Below are positions 6,378 through 6,927 of a DNA stretch of 6,927 nucleotides, piece by piece. Both the position numbers and the translations under genes were made by a program. Numbering within the stretch: position 1 is the first letter of the stretch; every line of letters starts with the position of its first letter. The notes under the pieces were generated by a model. That model was not told where the DNA came from and did not search any database. It saw nothing but the letters and a program-made list of their open reading frames with translations. The stretch is taken from contig JANWHI010000039.1 in assembly GCA_025450495.1 (NCBI GenBank), positions 1 through 6,927 of the forward strand, in the 5' to 3' direction. Source of the DNA: Candidatus Dormiibacter sp. Lineage in GTDB: Bacteria; Chloroflexota; Dormibacteria; UBA8260.

Positions 6378-6530
6378 GGGGTGCGACGTGGCGTCAGGGG
6401 TCGGATACGTGCGTCCGTCAGTCGCCGTTGCCGCCTCGCCGCCGTCGGTGAAGTGGCCGTCAGCACCGAACGCATCGAACCCGTCAGGGGCTCGCCCGCT
6501 GCGTAGGGTTTCGCCCGATCATCGCGGCGA
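6335..6530. repeat. Pair of 24-bp direct repeats (6335-6358 and 6507-6530)
   Basis: The two copies match at 20 of 24 positions, including an uninterrupted 12-base core GGTTTCGCCCGA, and lie 172 bp apart in the same orientation. The left copy falls within the first 15 codons of the longest HD-GYP reading frame; the right copy lies about 50 bp before the sigma-factor start. The left copy is also part of a two-step hairpin: GACGGT (6319-6324) with ACCGTC (6346-6351), and inside it GGCGA (6329-6333) with TCGCC (6339-6343). Confidence 0.6.
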
Positions 6531-6582
6531 TGACCATGCGATCCGCGTAACACGGTGCGTCGTCGGCGGGCTCTCACTGGCT
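6378..6582. promoter_or_regulatory. Divergent control region between the HD-GYP and ECF sigma genes
   Basis: This 205-bp stretch has no convincing gene of its own. It holds four same-strand CGTCAG hexamers beginning at 6392, 6416, 6458 and 6482 (spacings 24, 42 and 24). The first and last extend to CGTCAGGGG. It also holds the right copy of the 24-bp direct repeat and a 15-bp palindrome (6519-6533). I could not place a convincing -35/-10 pair on either strand. GAAC at 6477-6480 resembles an ECF-type -35 box, but no CGTC-like -10 lies at a proper distance. A regulatory role is inferred from repeat density and position. Confidence 0.45.
6519..6533. promoter_or_regulatory. 15-bp palindrome, possible operator upstream of the sigma gene
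   Basis: TCATCGC-G-GCGATGA has perfect 7-base arms around a single base and overlaps the end of the right copy of the 24-bp repeat. It lies 49 bp before ATG 6583. The loop is too short for an RNA hairpin with the full stem, so a dimeric DNA-binding protein is the likelier reader if it is functional. Some 7-base palindromes are expected by chance in a window of this size. Confidence 0.3.
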
Positions 6583-6927
6583 ATGACGCCACCAATGGCG
6601 GTGCAGCACGTGGCCACTGACGACTGGGTACGCCGCGAAGCGCTCGAGCGCCTGGTTGCCGCCCAGCAGCGGCGTCTGTTCCACATCGCCCTGGCCATCG
6701 TTCGTGACCCTGGCGAGGCGGAGGACGCGGTGCAGGAGAGCTTCCTGCTTGCCTGGCGCCGGTGGGACACGGTGCGCGAGGAGGAGAAGCGCGAAGCCTG
6801 GGTGACCACCATCTGCGTTCACCACTGCTTCCGGCGGCGCCGGACCCTTCTGCGCTGGCCGGTGGGCCGTCCCGTCGAGACGGCCGCCGCCTCCGAGCAT
6901 GTGCGCTTCCAGGGCCGGCTGCTCGAC
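6583..6927 (+). CDS. ECF-type RNA polymerase sigma factor, N-terminal part (3' end outside window)
   Basis: The frame is open to the window end, giving 115 residues. Residues about 20-86 form sigma-70 region 2: Arg-Leu-Phe-His-Ile-Ala-Leu-Ala-Ile-Val-Arg-Asp, then Ala-Glu-Asp-Ala-Val-Gln-Glu-Ser-Phe-Leu-Leu-Ala-Trp (the core-binding helix), then a Trp-Val-Thr-Thr-Ile-Cys segment ending in Arg-Arg-Arg-Arg, the -10 recognition and melting part. Region 4 would lie past the edge. Such factors direct RNA polymerase to stress or envelope-response promoters and are commonly followed by an anti-sigma gene, which cannot be checked here. ATG 6583 is chosen because region 2 normally begins within about 25 residues of the start; ATG 6595 is also possible. 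The frame stays open back to GTG 6448, but the added residues look like non-coding sequence. No strong ribosome-binding site is visible. It is divergent from the HD-GYP gene. Confidence 0.88.
   Translation, partial: MTPPMAVQHVATDDWVRREALERLVAAQQRRLFHIALAIVRDPGEAEDAVQESFLLAWRRWDTVREEEKREAWVTTICVHHCFRRRRTLLRWPVGRPVETAAASEHVRFQGRLLD

Noticed and set aside
6378..6582. Cyclic-di-GMP riboswitch before the HD-GYP or sigma gene
   Set aside because: I looked because of the HD-GYP context. The conserved GEMM core and tetraloop-receptor patterns are not recognisable on either strand.
6574..6900. 108-aa minus-strand open frame at the right edge
   Set aside because: It lies opposite sigma region 2, which is clearly recognisable on the plus strand.

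Overview
The window is GC-rich, gene-dense bacterial chromosome with strong G/C third-position use, several GTG starts and actinobacterial-type families: DUF4032, a DUF6582-like small basic protein, an HD-GYP protein behind an N-terminal membrane region, and an ECF sigma factor. This suggests a soil-type actinobacterium or a neighbouring high-GC lineage such as Dormibacterota/Chloroflexota. The lineage is an inference and cannot be fixed from 6.9 kb. I see no tRNA, rRNA, CRISPR array, transposase or phage gene.

Layout from left to right: (1) 1-408 (+), the C-terminal end of a Gfo/Idh/MocA-type oxidoreductase, cut by the window edge. (2) 447-1595 (-), a DUF318/ArsP-type permease convergent with it. 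(3) Starting 31 bp from the permease start and pointing the other way, a compact (+) unit: a 111-aa protein of unknown function (1627-1962), a 161-aa protein of unknown function overlapping it by 17 bp (1946-2431), and a 427-aa DUF4032 protein with a kinase-like catalytic core (2456-3739). (4) After a 112-bp gap with a plausible promoter, a 113-aa lysine-rich DUF6582-type protein (3852-4193, +). (5) Convergent with it, a 716-aa membrane HD-GYP protein (4227-6377, -) whose C-terminal third is a Pro/Thr stalk and two PKD-like domains. (6) Divergent from it, the start of an ECF sigma factor (6583 to the window end, +).

Two parts deserve most attention. The first is the HD-GYP protein, a predicted cyclic-di-GMP phosphodiesterase with all signature residues that seems to carry an extracytoplasmic Pro/Thr stalk and tandem PKD domains, as if a surface contact were coupled to intracellular cyclic-di-GMP breakdown. 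The second is the roughly 200-bp region between it and the sigma factor. It holds four CGTCAG hexamers spaced 24, 42 and 24 bp, a 24-bp direct repeat (20/24 identical) with one copy inside the predicted start of the HD-GYP gene, and a 15-bp palindrome. Together they suggest a shared control region for the two divergent genes. The DUF4032 operon with its two unrecognised small partners is a second candidate for unexplored function.
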